DNA of 64,000 bases from Betaproteobacteria bacterium. GTDB taxonomy: Bacteria; Pseudomonadota; Gammaproteobacteria; Burkholderiales; Burkholderiaceae_A. Location of the stretch: positions 1 through 64,000 of the forward strand of contig JAGWWC010000003.1 of the NCBI GenBank assembly GCA_018970545.1. Direction: 5' to 3'. Positions 48,199 to 56,452 of this stretch are shown piece by piece. The notes under the pieces were generated by a model, which saw only the letters and a list, made by a program, of their open reading frames with translations, ran no database searches and was not told where the DNA came from. How positions within the stretch are numbered: position 1 is the first letter of the stretch; the number at the start of each line of letters is the position of its first letter. Both the position numbers and the translations under genes were made by a program.

Positions 48199-49926
48199 CT
48201 ATGCCGCGGCGGGCTCAGCCTGAAGAATAGTCTCGCCGGGTTTCACGCGTGTAAATTGCACCGGGGTCCACTGAAGATCAAGATGGTCGTCCCGTGCACG
48301 AACGGTGGTGAAGGCAGACTGCTCCAAATGTCGAGTTTCAGGAAAGTCCTCCCGGTAATGAGCGCCCCGTGAATCCTCACGCGCTAAGGCGGCGGTAGCA
48401 ATCACACGGCTGACATCAATCAGATTTCGCAAGTTAAGCCAGTCATGCCAAGACAGGTTAAAGGCGCGATCCGATTGCGCAAGCCCCACGGAATGCAATC
48501 CTTGCGCCAGCATCTGAAGCTCGGTCTGGGCCTGCTGCAGATCTGTGCTGGAGCGAAGAATTCCGACCCGCTCCCACATCGTGGCGTAAAGCCGCTCACG
48601 AATTTCTTCCAAGCCTTTGCCTTGCTGTTGAAAAGGCCGCTCGTGCTGCGCAACGCTCTGTGCGATCGCCTGCTCATCTGCAGGAACAAACTTTTGCTGC
48701 TGCTGGATCCATCGGGCCATACTCTCTCCGGCGATACCACCAAAGACCGTAGAGTTGGCAACGCCGTTTCCTCCGAGCCGGTTCGCACCATGAACACCGC
48801 CGGTATCTTCGCCTGCGGCAAACAGGCCAGGAAGCTCAGTGCTGCAGTCTGGCGCAAAAACGACTCCTCCCATCATGTAGTGGGCAGTGGGTACCACCTC
48901 CACCAGGCCGCCTGCAAGATCAAAGCCACAGTCGGCACATCGCTCCACCATGCCTTTGAATGCCTTGCTGACATTTTCGGGGCCAAGATGTGACATCTGG
49001 ATGAATACGCCACCGTTGGGGGATGCACGGCCGGCGCGCATCTCTGAATAGATTGATCGGGATACGATATCGCGCGTAGCACGCTCACCACGCGGATCAT
49101 AGTGATGCATGAACCGCTCCCGTTGGCCGTTTAACAGATAGCCGCCCGCGCCGCGTAAGCCCTCTTCGATGACGGTACCCGTCATGCGTGTGCCACTTCC
49201 GGCGAGCAACCCCGTCGGATGAAACTGCACCATCTCCATATCACGCAACGCTAGGCCAGCCCGCAATGCCATTGCCAGACCATCACAGCTTTTGTCGCCC
49301 GAGGGGGTGTGATAGCGATACATCGTCGGGCCGCCTCCGGTTGCCAGCAAGACGGCCTTGGCGCGAACAAAAACAAACTCGCCATCGCGCATATCGATCA
49401 TCAGGACTCCGGCCAGCTGCTGGCCATCTGCAGTCTTAATGAATTCGATGGCGCGATGCTCCTCCAGGCGTTGAATATTGCGGGCCCAGACCTGCTCGGC
49501 AAGCCGATTGATAATCTCAATGCCGGTCAGATCGCCTTTGTGAACCGTACGATCAAACGTCTGGCCAGCGAACGCTTTTTGATGAATCGTGCCATCCGGA
49601 TTGCGATCAAAAAAACAGCCCAGCTCGTTTTCGAGCTCGTGAATGCGCTCCACCGCCTTGGTGACCAGCGTCCAGGCCAACTCTTGATCAGCAAGCCATT
49701 TACTGCCTTCGATGGTGTCCATGAAATGGCGTTCCACCGAATCCCCTTCGGCCAGGGCCACGTTATAACCCCCCTGGACCATTCGGGTGCAGCCACATTT
49801 ACCCAGCAGCCCTTTCACTGCCACTGTGATCGAGGCCTGCGGGGCAAGTTGATGCGCGTGCAGCGCCGCAAACAGTCCGGCGCCACCAGCGCCCAGAATC
49901 AAGATATCCGTGGACTGAGTCCTCAT
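48199..49926 (-). CDS. succinate dehydrogenase/fumarate reductase-like flavoprotein subunit
   Basis: A 575-residue SdhA/FrdA/NadB-family flavoprotein. FAD-binding ILGAGGAGLFAAL, MVQFHPTG, ATRDIVSR, HYMMGG and HGANRLGGNGVANSTVFG keep the dicarboxylate-binding and catalytic Arg/His residues. Two deviations are visible. The segment that bears the flavin-linking His in SdhA reads GCTRMVQGG, with Cys where His is expected, so FAD is probably not covalently bound. The usual RGEGGY is RGAGGY. It ends a seven-gene operon (gntR, sdhB, sdhD, sdhC, fumarase alpha, beta, this gene) and starts ATGA with the fumarase beta stop. The substrate may be succinate or an analogue such as 3-sulfopropanoate. Confidence 0.85.
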   Translation of the reverse strand: MRTQSTDILILGAGGAGLFAALHAHQLAPQASITVAVKGLLGKCGCTRMVQGGYNVALAEGDSVERHFMDTIEGSKWLADQELAWTLVTKAVERIHELENELGCFFDRNPDGTIHQKAFAGQTFDRTVHKGDLTGIEIINRLAEQVWARNIQRLEEHRAIEFIKTADGQQLAGVLMIDMRDGEFVFVRAKAVLLATGGGPTMYRYHTPSGDKSCDGLAMALRAGLALRDMEMVQFHPTGLLAGSGTRMTGTVIEEGLRGAGGYLLNGQRERFMHHYDPRGERATRDIVSRSIYSEMRAGRASPNGGVFIQMSHLGPENVSKAFKGMVERCADCGFDLAGGLVEVVPTAHYMMGGVVFAPDCSTELPGLFAAGEDTGGVHGANRLGGNGVANSTVFGGIAGESMARWIQQQQKFVPADEQAIAQSVAQHERPFQQQGKGLEEIRERLYATMWERVGILRSSTDLQQAQTELQMLAQGLHSVGLAQSDRAFNLSWHDWLNLRNLIDVSRVIATAALAREDSRGAHYREDFPETRHLEQSAFTTVRARDDHLDLQWTPVQFTRVKPGETILQAEPAAA

Positions 49927-50534
49927 CGGCCCACCCCGAGCTCTGCCAGCACCTTATCGCGCTGGGCTGCGGTATGAGCGCGAACCGTGTCGTAGAGGCT
50001 ACCGCCGTGGCTGTCCATACCCACCAGCAAGGGCCCAAACTGCCGAATCCGAAAACGCCATAGCGATTCAGGATTCAGGTCGTCCATATCGACATCCTCA
50101 ATCTGCTCGATCCAGGTCGTCTCCAGGGCGGCTGTTCCGCCAATGATCGCTAGATACGCGCCCCCCAGCTCGCCAAAGGCGGCCTTTGAGTCTTCGCGCA
50201 TTCCCCCCTTGCCCACAATCAGCCGCACACCATATTGCGTCATGAGTGGCCGTGTAAACCGCTCCATCCGATCAGAAGTCGTGGTACCCACGCATACCGC
50301 CGCATAGCCCGCCGGATACTGTGCGCTCACCGGCACCTTCTTGACATTCGGCGCAGTGTGAATCACCGCATGCCCCCGCAGATCAAATTTGGTTTTGCGT
50401 CCACGATCAAAAAGGTGAATCTGTGTCGCATCTCGAATACCAAATAGCGTCTGCTCAAGCGTGACCGTGTCGTTGATGCGAAGCTGCCGAACTTGCGCTT
50501 CGGTAACTGGCATCTGAAAGGTGTGGTGGGCCAT
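49923..50534 (-). CDS. class I fumarase-type hydro-lyase, beta subunit
   Basis: About 203 residues, homologous to the C-terminal domain of FumA/FumB and to TtdB (tartrate dehydratase beta). It has GIRDATQIHLFDRG, LRGHAVIHTAPNV, GTTTSDRM and VGKGGM. The start at 50534 (MAHHTFQMP) lies 10 bases after the alpha gene; a longer frame to 50591 would overlap it. With the alpha subunit it forms an oxygen-sensitive 4Fe-4S hydratase that adds water across a fumarate-like double bond. Confidence 0.88.
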   Translation of the reverse strand: MAHHTFQMPVTEAQVRQLRINDTVTLEQTLFGIRDATQIHLFDRGRKTKFDLRGHAVIHTAPNVKKVPVSAQYPAGYAAVCVGTTTSDRMERFTRPLMTQYGVRLIVGKGGMREDSKAAFGELGGAYLAIIGGTAALETTWIEQIEDVDMDDLNPESLWRFRIRQFGPLLVGMDSHGGSLYDTVRAHTAAQRDKVLAELGVGR

Positions 50535-50544
50535 GGATTCTTTT

Positions 50545-51423
50545 TCAATAACCGTAATGAATGCCGTCGGCCGAGAATTGCGCCGATGCACGACGGGCCG
50601 AATGACACTGCATATTGACGGCGACCGGATTCATGGTGATGTGGGTTGCAGCCATCTCCACGTGAACAGCAAACGCCGTGCCGTCGCCGCCAAGGCCCTG
50701 GGGCCCGATGCCCAAGTGATTGACGGCACTGGTGAGTTCGCGCTCCAAAGCAGCGCCCTCCGCGTCGGCACAGACCGAGCCCAGGGCGCGGGTGGCCGCT
50801 TTTTTTGCCAGCGCCACACACAGATCGCTGGTTCCTCCGACACCAACACCCACAATGGTCGGCGGACAGGTCTTGCCGCCCGAGGCAATGACCGAATCAA
50901 TCACAAAGGTTTTGACCGCGGCAAGGCCCTCAGCCGGAATCGCCATGCGCAAATATGAATTGTTTTCTGATCCGCTGCCTTTGGGCACCATCTCAAGCCG
51001 CACATATTCCCGCGTATCAACAAAATCGAAATGAATCACGGGCACTTCGATGCCGCAAGAGGTGTGTTCGTTTTTTCGGGTGATTGGATGCACGACCGAA
51101 GACCTGAGCGGATATTCTCGCGTGGCGCGCTCACATCCCTTTCGTATCGCTGACTTGACTGCTGCCCCGTCGAACACTACATCACGCCCGATCCAGACGT
51201 TGTAGATGGGAATGCCGGTATCTTGGCAGAGCAGATTGTCAGTCTCTTCGGCGACCGAGATATTCCTGATCATGGTCGACAAAATGCCCTTCGCAGTTCC
51301 ATTGGTCTCGCGATCTGACAGGGCCTGAAATCCGGACTTGATGTCCGGCGGCAGCGCCTTCAGGGCGCGGATATAAAGCTCTTTGGCAGCCTCTTCAATT
51401 AAATTCGGCGAGAGTTGAAACAT
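50545..51423 (-). CDS. class I fumarase-type hydro-lyase, alpha subunit (4Fe-4S)
   Basis: About 292 residues, homologous to the N-terminal half of FumA and to TtdA. Cluster cysteines are expected in LLCQDTGIP, the GGKTCPPTIVGVGVGG region and the C-terminal MQCHSARR. The ATG at 51423 overlaps the sdhC stop as TGATG, so the longer frame to 51585 is rejected. Fumarate, mesaconate, tartrate and sulfoacrylate are all possible substrates. Its co-operon SDH-like complex implies an alkane-alkene-alcohol sequence on one acid. Confidence 0.88.
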   Translation of the reverse strand: MFQLSPNLIEEAAKELYIRALKALPPDIKSGFQALSDRETNGTAKGILSTMIRNISVAEETDNLLCQDTGIPIYNVWIGRDVVFDGAAVKSAIRKGCERATREYPLRSSVVHPITRKNEHTSCGIEVPVIHFDFVDTREYVRLEMVPKGSGSENNSYLRMAIPAEGLAAVKTFVIDSVIASGGKTCPPTIVGVGVGGTSDLCVALAKKAATRALGSVCADAEGAALERELTSAVNHLGIGPQGLGGDGTAFAVHVEMAATHITMNPVAVNMQCHSARRASAQFSADGIHYGY

Positions 51424-51767
51424 CAGTTCACCAAGCTGTAGAGAAATAAAAATCCTGTGACCCCAGAGGTGATCACGGTTGCCGTAATCCAGCCCGACCG
51501 CACGCCCCGCCAAGGGCCAAACTCGATCAGCAGCAGTCGGGCACCGCCCACAAGATGCAATGTCAGCAGCACGACCAGTCCCCACTCGGCAAATTTCACG
51601 ATCAGGGAATCGGTGAGCCGCAGGGCCCGATCCAATTCAGACTCCCCGCGGATCGCCTGCGCGAGCACAAAAAAATGCAGCGGCAAAAAGATCGCCAGCC
51701 CCAGGCCAGAGAGCCGATGCATCAGAAACGCTGTGTAAGACAGCGGGCGGGGCCGCAACGACTTCAT
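51423..51767 (-). CDS. succinate dehydrogenase-like cytochrome b membrane anchor (SdhC type)
   Basis: A 114-residue membrane protein with three hydrophobic helices. RPLSYTAFLMHRLSGLGLAI and PLHFFVLAQ give the SdhC-type N-terminal signature and a His candidate for heme ligation. The ATG at 51767 overlaps the previous stop (ATGA). A longer frame lacks the expected N-terminus. Confidence 0.82.
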   Translation of the reverse strand: MKSLRPRPLSYTAFLMHRLSGLGLAIFLPLHFFVLAQAIRGESELDRALRLTDSLIVKFAEWGLVVLLTLHLVGGARLLLIEFGPWRGVRSGWITATVITSGVTGFLFLYSLVN

Positions 51768-52111
51768 GAGGCAGTCACCGCCCAAACCGCGGTCAGGCCC
51801 AGCACCAGAATCAGTGCGGCAAACCCCCGTGTCAGCAGCTGCGCAGTGGATGGCTGCATCCCGCCCCATTCTTCAGCGATTTTCTGCAGGCCCAGGGGCA
51901 CGTGAATGACACAGGCCAGCACAAACACTGCGTAGAACAGACCCAATCCAATATTGCCCTGCGTACGGCCAAGAATCTCTGCAGCGGTCAGGCCGCCACG
52001 CATGGCGTACAGAATCAAGCCAAGGTGAATGAACACGAAGACCATCAACACCATGGCGCTGATGCGCTGCCAGTACCAGGCGCGGGCCTGTGCGATTGCC
52101 GTTGATGCCAT
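51764..52111 (-). CDS. succinate dehydrogenase-like membrane anchor (SdhD type)
   Basis: A 115-residue protein with three predicted helices, WYWQRISAMVLMVFVFIHLGLI at the start and CVIHVPLGLQKIAEEWG later. His residues in helices could ligate heme b. Together with the SdhC-type protein it anchors the complex in the inner membrane and passes electrons to quinone. Confidence 0.8.
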   Translation of the reverse strand: MASTAIAQARAWYWQRISAMVLMVFVFIHLGLILYAMRGGLTAAEILGRTQGNIGLGLFYAVFVLACVIHVPLGLQKIAEEWGGMQPSTAQLLTRGFAALILVLGLTAVWAVTAS

Positions 52112-52112
52112 C

Positions 52113-52844
52113 TCAGAGCGCCCCCTTGGCGGCCAGCCGGCCCACCTTCTTTTTCAGTCCTGCAATGCCTGCGGTTGGCGAAATGCGCTTCGGGCAGCGC
52201 TCAGTGCACGAGAAGTGGCTATGGCAGGCATGGCAGCCCGCATCTCCTGCGACTGCCCGCAGCCGCTCGAGCTGTTGAGTGTCGCGCTCGTCATTGGCCA
52301 GCGTCCAGGCACGGTTTAATGCGGCAGGCCCAAGGTAATCGGGGCGCCATGCGACAACATCACAGGAGCTGTAGCAAACGCCGCAGCCGATGCATTCAAT
52401 TCCTGCATCAACCGCACGCCGCTGGGCCGATTCAGGCTTCACTCTCGCGAAATCATCTTGGCGTGTTGCGTCACCCTTAAACTGGCCTTTCGCACGGGCC
52501 CACTTATCAAAAAACTCAGTCATATCAGTGACCAGATCTTTGATGATCGGAAGGTTGGCCAGAGGCGCGATCTCCAGCTCAGCAGATTCGTCGATGACTT
52601 TGCTCACGTGGGTACGACAGGTCCAGCGGGCCTGGCCATTGACCCGCATTGCACATGATCCACACATCCCCACTCGGCAAGCAAATCGATAGCTCAATGT
52701 TGGATCGAGCGATCGCTGGATATATGTCACAACATCCAGAATCGTTTGGCTCGCAGCCCTCGGCACCTCGTAGCGTTGAAATCCGCCGGCTGCAGCACCG
52801 CGCCAGATGCGCACTGAAATCAGCGGTGAATTATTCAACGACAT
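52113..52844 (-). CDS. succinate dehydrogenase/fumarate reductase-like iron-sulfur subunit
   Basis: About 243 residues. The 2Fe-2S domain carries CRVGMCGSCAMRVNG and a later Cys. The C-terminal domain carries CIGCGVCYSSCDVV and CHACHSHFSCTERCP for the 4Fe-4S and 3Fe-4S clusters. The start is uncertain: ATG at 52880 would overlap gntR by 50 bases, and 52844 (MSLNNSP) overlaps by 14. Neither has a clear ribosome site. It is the first structural gene after gntR. Confidence 0.85.
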   Translation of the reverse strand: MSLNNSPLISVRIWRGAAAGGFQRYEVPRAASQTILDVVTYIQRSLDPTLSYRFACRVGMCGSCAMRVNGQARWTCRTHVSKVIDESAELEIAPLANLPIIKDLVTDMTEFFDKWARAKGQFKGDATRQDDFARVKPESAQRRAVDAGIECIGCGVCYSSCDVVAWRPDYLGPAALNRAWTLANDERDTQQLERLRAVAGDAGCHACHSHFSCTERCPKRISPTAGIAGLKKKVGRLAAKGAL

Positions 52845-53571
52845 CTCGGTGGACATATTCGTGATGGTGGGTATTGACATGGGAGATTCGCCACTCGACC
52901 GGCTGCCGATTAAACGTCAAGGCAATCCTGCGAATTTCCAACACGGGATCGCCCACCTTCAGACCGAGTAGCTTTCCCGTGGCTGCATTGACGCTTGCCG
53001 CGCGGACACGCTCATCGATACGGAGAACATTGACCGAAAAAGCATCCAAATACAGCCGGTACAGCGTATTCGGCCGATCGCGAACCAACTCCTCCGTCAT
53101 GCCCTTAAACCGTCGGGCTGCCAAGGTGATGGTATCCACGATCACCGGCCGGCCCTGCATGGAGAGCAGATTCTTGATTCTGATGACGTCGCTATGCACC
53201 GGAATTGCAAGCTTTTCTGCGGCAGTTCGGTCTGCCTTTGCAAAGCCAAACTGAAGCAACGAGATCTCAGGATAGCTGCGGGGGCCATCGTGGGGGCTGA
53301 TGTTGAAGAATTGAAAAAACTGACGGGGCCTGCTGTGACTCGCCACAAACGTGCCCAAGCCCTGGCGTCGCACCAACAGATGATCGGCCACCAGCGCATC
53401 AATGGCCTTGCGCAGGGTGCCAATTGAGACACCAAACCGATCGCAGAGCCGCTTCTCTGAGGGAATGGCCTCATCCGGCCGCCACTCCCCCCGCTCCAAT
53501 GCCTCCAACATCTGGCGCTGAACCGATTCATAAAGGGGCATCTCAGCCGCCAACGCATCCCAACCGTTCAT
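52831..53571 (-). CDS. GntR-family regulator with UTRA domain, candidate regulator of the sulfonate island
   Basis: A 246-residue HutC-subfamily regulator. The winged helix is at about 12-80 (IPSEKRLCDRFGVSIGTLRKAID) and the UTRA effector domain at about 100-240 (RFKGMTEELVRDRPNTLYRLY, EWRISHVNTHHHEYVHRD). It is first in the SDH-fumarase operon and divergent from slcC-comC. The shared gap holds a palindrome related to the sites before hps and suyAB. The effector may be sulfolactate, DHPS or an upstream sulfonate. It is distinct from hutC in this window. Confidence 0.87.
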   Translation of the reverse strand: MNGWDALAAEMPLYESVQRQMLEALERGEWRPDEAIPSEKRLCDRFGVSIGTLRKAIDALVADHLLVRRQGLGTFVASHSRPRQFFQFFNISPHDGPRSYPEISLLQFGFAKADRTAAEKLAIPVHSDVIRIKNLLSMQGRPVIVDTITLAARRFKGMTEELVRDRPNTLYRLYLDAFSVNVLRIDERVRAASVNAATGKLLGLKVGDPVLEIRRIALTFNRQPVEWRISHVNTHHHEYVHRDVVE

Positions 53572-53605
53572 GGCCCCATCGTACCCAAACCCGCCAAGAG
53601 ATACA

Positions 53606-53620
53606 ACTCATATAGTTGAC
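53606..53620. promoter_or_regulatory. operator variant between gntR and slcC
   Basis: ACTCATATAGTTGAC, part of the inverted repeat CAACT-CATAT-AGTTG at 53605-53619. It shares 11 of 14 positions with the GTCATATATATGAC core before suyA. It overlaps the slcC -35. Confidence 0.5.
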
Positions 53621-53644
53621 TGGCGGGACCGGGACCCGTAGCAT
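53616..53644 (+). promoter_or_regulatory. predicted sigma70 promoter of slcC operon
   Basis: -35 TTGACT (53616-53621), 17-base spacer, -10 TAGCAT (53639-53644), 35 bases before the slcC start. It has the same -10 as the suyAB promoter. Confidence 0.58.
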
Positions 53645-53679
53645 GATCCGATCAGGCCCTGTGCGGCGCGGAGCAGTCG

Positions 53680-54627
53680 ATGGCATCAGTCGTGATTACC
53701 GAATTTATGGACGCCCCAGCAGTTGCGGCCCTGTCCGCCCAACTGACGGTCACCTATGATCCCGGCCTCGTCGATCAGCCGGAGCGGCTGCGGGCCCTGC
53801 TCGTCTCGGCGGACGCCCTGATCGTGCGCAATCGCACCCAGGTCAACCGCGAACTGCTGGCATCGGCACCACAACTGCGGGCGGTCGGACGACTCGGTGT
53901 CGGGCTGGACAATATTGACGTGCCAGCCTGTGCAGAGCGGAGCATCACCGTCATTCCTGCGACCGGCGCCAATGCACAGGCAGTGGCCGAATACGTGCTG
54001 GCCACCACCCTCATGCTGATTCGTGGTGCTTACCAAACCACCGCCGCAGTCGCCAACGGCCAGTGGCCGAGGGCAGCGTTTTCCAATGGCCATGAGCTGC
54101 ACGGCAAAGTCATGGGGCTCGTTGGCTTTGGCACGATTGGGCGACGGGTCAGTGACCTGGTAAAGCCCTTTGGTATGCAGATCATGGCGTTTGATCCCGC
54201 ACTGCCTGCCGAACACGAGGCCTATCGGCTGCATCAGGTCGCCTGTTGCCCGGACCTGGAGCTGCTGCTGAGCAAGGCAGATGTTGTCAGCCTGCATGTG
54301 CCATTGACGCCATCAACGCGGCATTTATTCAACGCAAAACGGCTGGCACAGATGAAGCCCAACGCCGTATTGATCAATACGGCACGCGGCGGCATTGTGG
54401 ACGAGCGCGCCTTGATCGACGCGCTGCGCGAGGAGCAGCTCGCAGGCGCGGCGCTCGATGTCTTTGATCATGAGCCCCCGCTGGCGGGTCAGTTGCCTGC
54501 CGATCACCCCCGACTGATTCTGACGCCCCATATCGCCGGGCTGACGCAGGAATCCAATACACGCGTCTCCACGATGATTGCCGAACGAATTGCCGCCTTC
54601 TTCATCAACGCTACCCCGCCCGCATGA
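53680..54627 (+). CDS. slcC: (S)-sulfolactate dehydrogenase
   Basis: A 315-residue D-isomer 2-hydroxyacid dehydrogenase with NAD motif GLVGFGTIGRRV and catalytic Arg in NTARGGIVDERAL, Asp/Glu in ALDVFDHEPP and His in TPHIAGLT. The N-terminal VVITEFMD and the LIVRNRTQVNRELL and AVGRLGVGLDNIDV blocks match SlcC closely. It oxidises (S)-3-sulfolactate to 3-sulfopyruvate. With ComC downstream, it inverts sulfolactate so that SuyAB can use it. GGAG precedes the ATG. Confidence 0.88.
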   Translation: MASVVITEFMDAPAVAALSAQLTVTYDPGLVDQPERLRALLVSADALIVRNRTQVNRELLASAPQLRAVGRLGVGLDNIDVPACAERSITVIPATGANAQAVAEYVLATTLMLIRGAYQTTAAVANGQWPRAAFSNGHELHGKVMGLVGFGTIGRRVSDLVKPFGMQIMAFDPALPAEHEAYRLHQVACCPDLELLLSKADVVSLHVPLTPSTRHLFNAKRLAQMKPNAVLINTARGGIVDERALIDALREEQLAGAALDVFDHEPPLAGQLPADHPRLILTPHIAGLTQESNTRVSTMIAERIAAFFINATPPA

Positions 54628-55640
54628 GAGTTTCCATCGAAGAAGTCCGCCGCCTGTGCGCAAACGCATTCAGAGCTCACGGGGTGGCCCCCCATCAGGC
54701 CGAGCCCACGATTGATGCCTTGCTGCTCGCCGAGTCCCAAGGACTTGTCTCTCATGGACTCTCCCGTGTGCCGATGTATCTCGCCCATGTGCGGCACCAC
54801 CGTGTGGATGCAACAGCAGCACCCAAAATCAGAAAACGTTCTCCATCGGCCGTGCTCGTCGATGCGGGCAACGGTTTTGCTTTTCCTGCCTGCGCGACCG
54901 CGATCACTGCAGCAATCGAACAGGCCCACCAGACTGGAATCTCGATTGCCGCAGTCACCAACAGTCATCACTTTGGGGTTGCAGGCAATCATCTGCTCAA
55001 GATCGCAGAGGCGGAAATGGTCGGCTGGGCCATGGGAAACTCGCCTGCCGCCATGCCCGCCTGGGGCGGAAAACGCGCAATTTTCGGCACCAATCCGATC
55101 GCTGCGATTTTCCCTCGCCGTCAGACGGATCCTTTACTGATTGACTTGTCGTTGTCCGAAGTCGCGCGCGGCAAGATCATGGTTGCCGCAAAGGCAGGCA
55201 AGCCCATCCCAGAGGGCTGGGCTCTCGATGCCGCAGGTAATCCCACCACCGATGCGAAAGCCGCGTTGATGGGCATGATGCTGCCGATGGGGGGTGTGAA
55301 AGGAGCAATGCTCGCACTGATGGTGGAGTTGATGGTGACCGCGCTCACCGGCGCCCACTTTGGTGCCGAAGCGGATTCTTTTTTCGTCGACGATGGAAAC
55401 CGGCCCCAACTCGGACAAGTCTTTCTCGCCATTGATCCACGGGCGCTCGCCGGTGATGAAACGTATCACGCTCGATTTGCGGATTTGACCACCGCAATGC
55501 TGTCTGATCCTGAGGTTCGGCTGCCCGGTTCACGACGATTCGACCTCGCTCGGCAGGCTGCCAGAGATGGCTTGGAATGCTCAGAAGAGTGGATGGCGCA
55601 GGTTCGTGCGCTCGGCGAAGGCTCAGGCCAATCGTCATGA
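54624..55640 (+). CDS. comC: (2R)-sulfolactate dehydrogenase
   Basis: A 338-residue member of the malate/L-lactate dehydrogenase (LdhO/ComC) family. The catalytic His is in TNSHHFGVAGNH. WGGKRAIFGTNPIAAIFP and LPMGGVKGAMLALMVELM are family blocks for the unusual NAD(P) fold. It reduces 3-sulfopyruvate to (R)-3-sulfolactate. It starts ATGA with the slcC stop, which is strong support for a joint racemase function. Confidence 0.88.
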   Translation: MRVSIEEVRRLCANAFRAHGVAPHQAEPTIDALLLAESQGLVSHGLSRVPMYLAHVRHHRVDATAAPKIRKRSPSAVLVDAGNGFAFPACATAITAAIEQAHQTGISIAAVTNSHHFGVAGNHLLKIAEAEMVGWAMGNSPAAMPAWGGKRAIFGTNPIAAIFPRRQTDPLLIDLSLSEVARGKIMVAAKAGKPIPEGWALDAAGNPTTDAKAALMGMMLPMGGVKGAMLALMVELMVTALTGAHFGAEADSFFVDDGNRPQLGQVFLAIDPRALAGDETYHARFADLTTAMLSDPEVRLPGSRRFDLARQAARDGLECSEEWMAQVRALGEGSGQSS

Positions 55641-56452
55641 ATGTGGAGCATTGGCTGCCCGATATCTGCGAACTCGCCACGCAGGCCTCCCAGCTGGCGT
55701 TACAACGGTTTCGTGAAGGATCACGCCACATCGAAAAGGGGCCCGGCGACTGGGCCAGTGAGGCCGATCTTGAGGTTGAAGAGTTAATTCGCAGAGGATT
55801 GCATCACATTGCTCCCGGCACTCTGGTGCACGGCGAAGAGACTGGGCCGGTGGGTGCGAGCGCCAGCCGATTCATCTGGCACGTGGACCCCATTGATGGC
55901 AGTGCGAATTTTTTACGAGGAATACCGCATTTCGCGACCGTGCTCTCTCTGTCAGGGATTGATGAAGCGGGCCAAGAGCATATTCTGATGGGGGTGACAT
56001 CCGACCCCTGCCGCAGGGAATTATTTGTGGCCTCAGCCGCTCAGGCCACCACGCTCAATGGCGCTGATGTTCGCGTTTCAAATGTTTCTCAGGGGCTAAA
56101 AGCCTTGCTCGCAGTCGTTACGCCAAAGCCCAACAGCGCGCACGTCGATCATTTTGAAGCGTGGTTTTCTCGCCAACTGCGGTCCTTCGGAGGAGTGCGG
56201 CGCAGCGGTGCGATGGCCCTTGATCTGGCCTGGGTCGCCTGTGGGAGGCTCGATGCTTTCGGCGGTATTGATCTTGCGCCTTGGGATATTCGTGCCGGCC
56301 TGCTGCAGGTGATGCAATCGGGCGGCGTCGTTGAATCGAACACCCCGATTAGGTCATTCCCTAACCAGCCACCAACGCAGATGTGTTTAGTGGCAAATTC
56401 CGATTCACTCATCAAGCTTTTAATAGGAGACAACAATGGCCAATCAAACTAA
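55637..56452 (+). CDS. inositol monophosphatase-family phosphatase
   Basis: A 271-residue Mg-dependent phosphatase. Metal-site motifs are HGEETG, WHVDPIDGSANFLRG and, near the C-terminus, APWDIRAGLL. The start at 55637 overlaps the comC stop as ATGA. In the family it could cleave inositol-P, 3'-phosphoadenylates or histidinol-P. In this operon a phosphorylated sulfonate (for example phosphosulfolactate) or PAP generated by sulfur metabolism is conceivable, but no known sulfolactate step needs it. Confidence 0.82.
   Translation: MNVEHWLPDICELATQASQLALQRFREGSRHIEKGPGDWASEADLEVEELIRRGLHHIAPGTLVHGEETGPVGASASRFIWHVDPIDGSANFLRGIPHFATVLSLSGIDEAGQEHILMGVTSDPCRRELFVASAAQATTLNGADVRVSNVSQGLKALLAVVTPKPNSAHVDHFEAWFSRQLRSFGGVRRSGAMALDLAWVACGRLDAFGGIDLAPWDIRAGLLQVMQSGGVVESNTPIRSFPNQPPTQMCLVANSDSLIKLLIGDNNGQSN

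Noticed and set aside
48199-52880. Housekeeping succinate dehydrogenase operon
   Set aside because: Gene order, the inserted fumarase genes, a local GntR regulator and the missing flavin-linking His argue for an accessory complex, though this cannot be settled without the rest of the genome.
53686-54297. Minus-strand open frame of 203 codons opposite slcC
   Set aside because: Shadow of slcC in G+C-rich sequence. No domain recognised.
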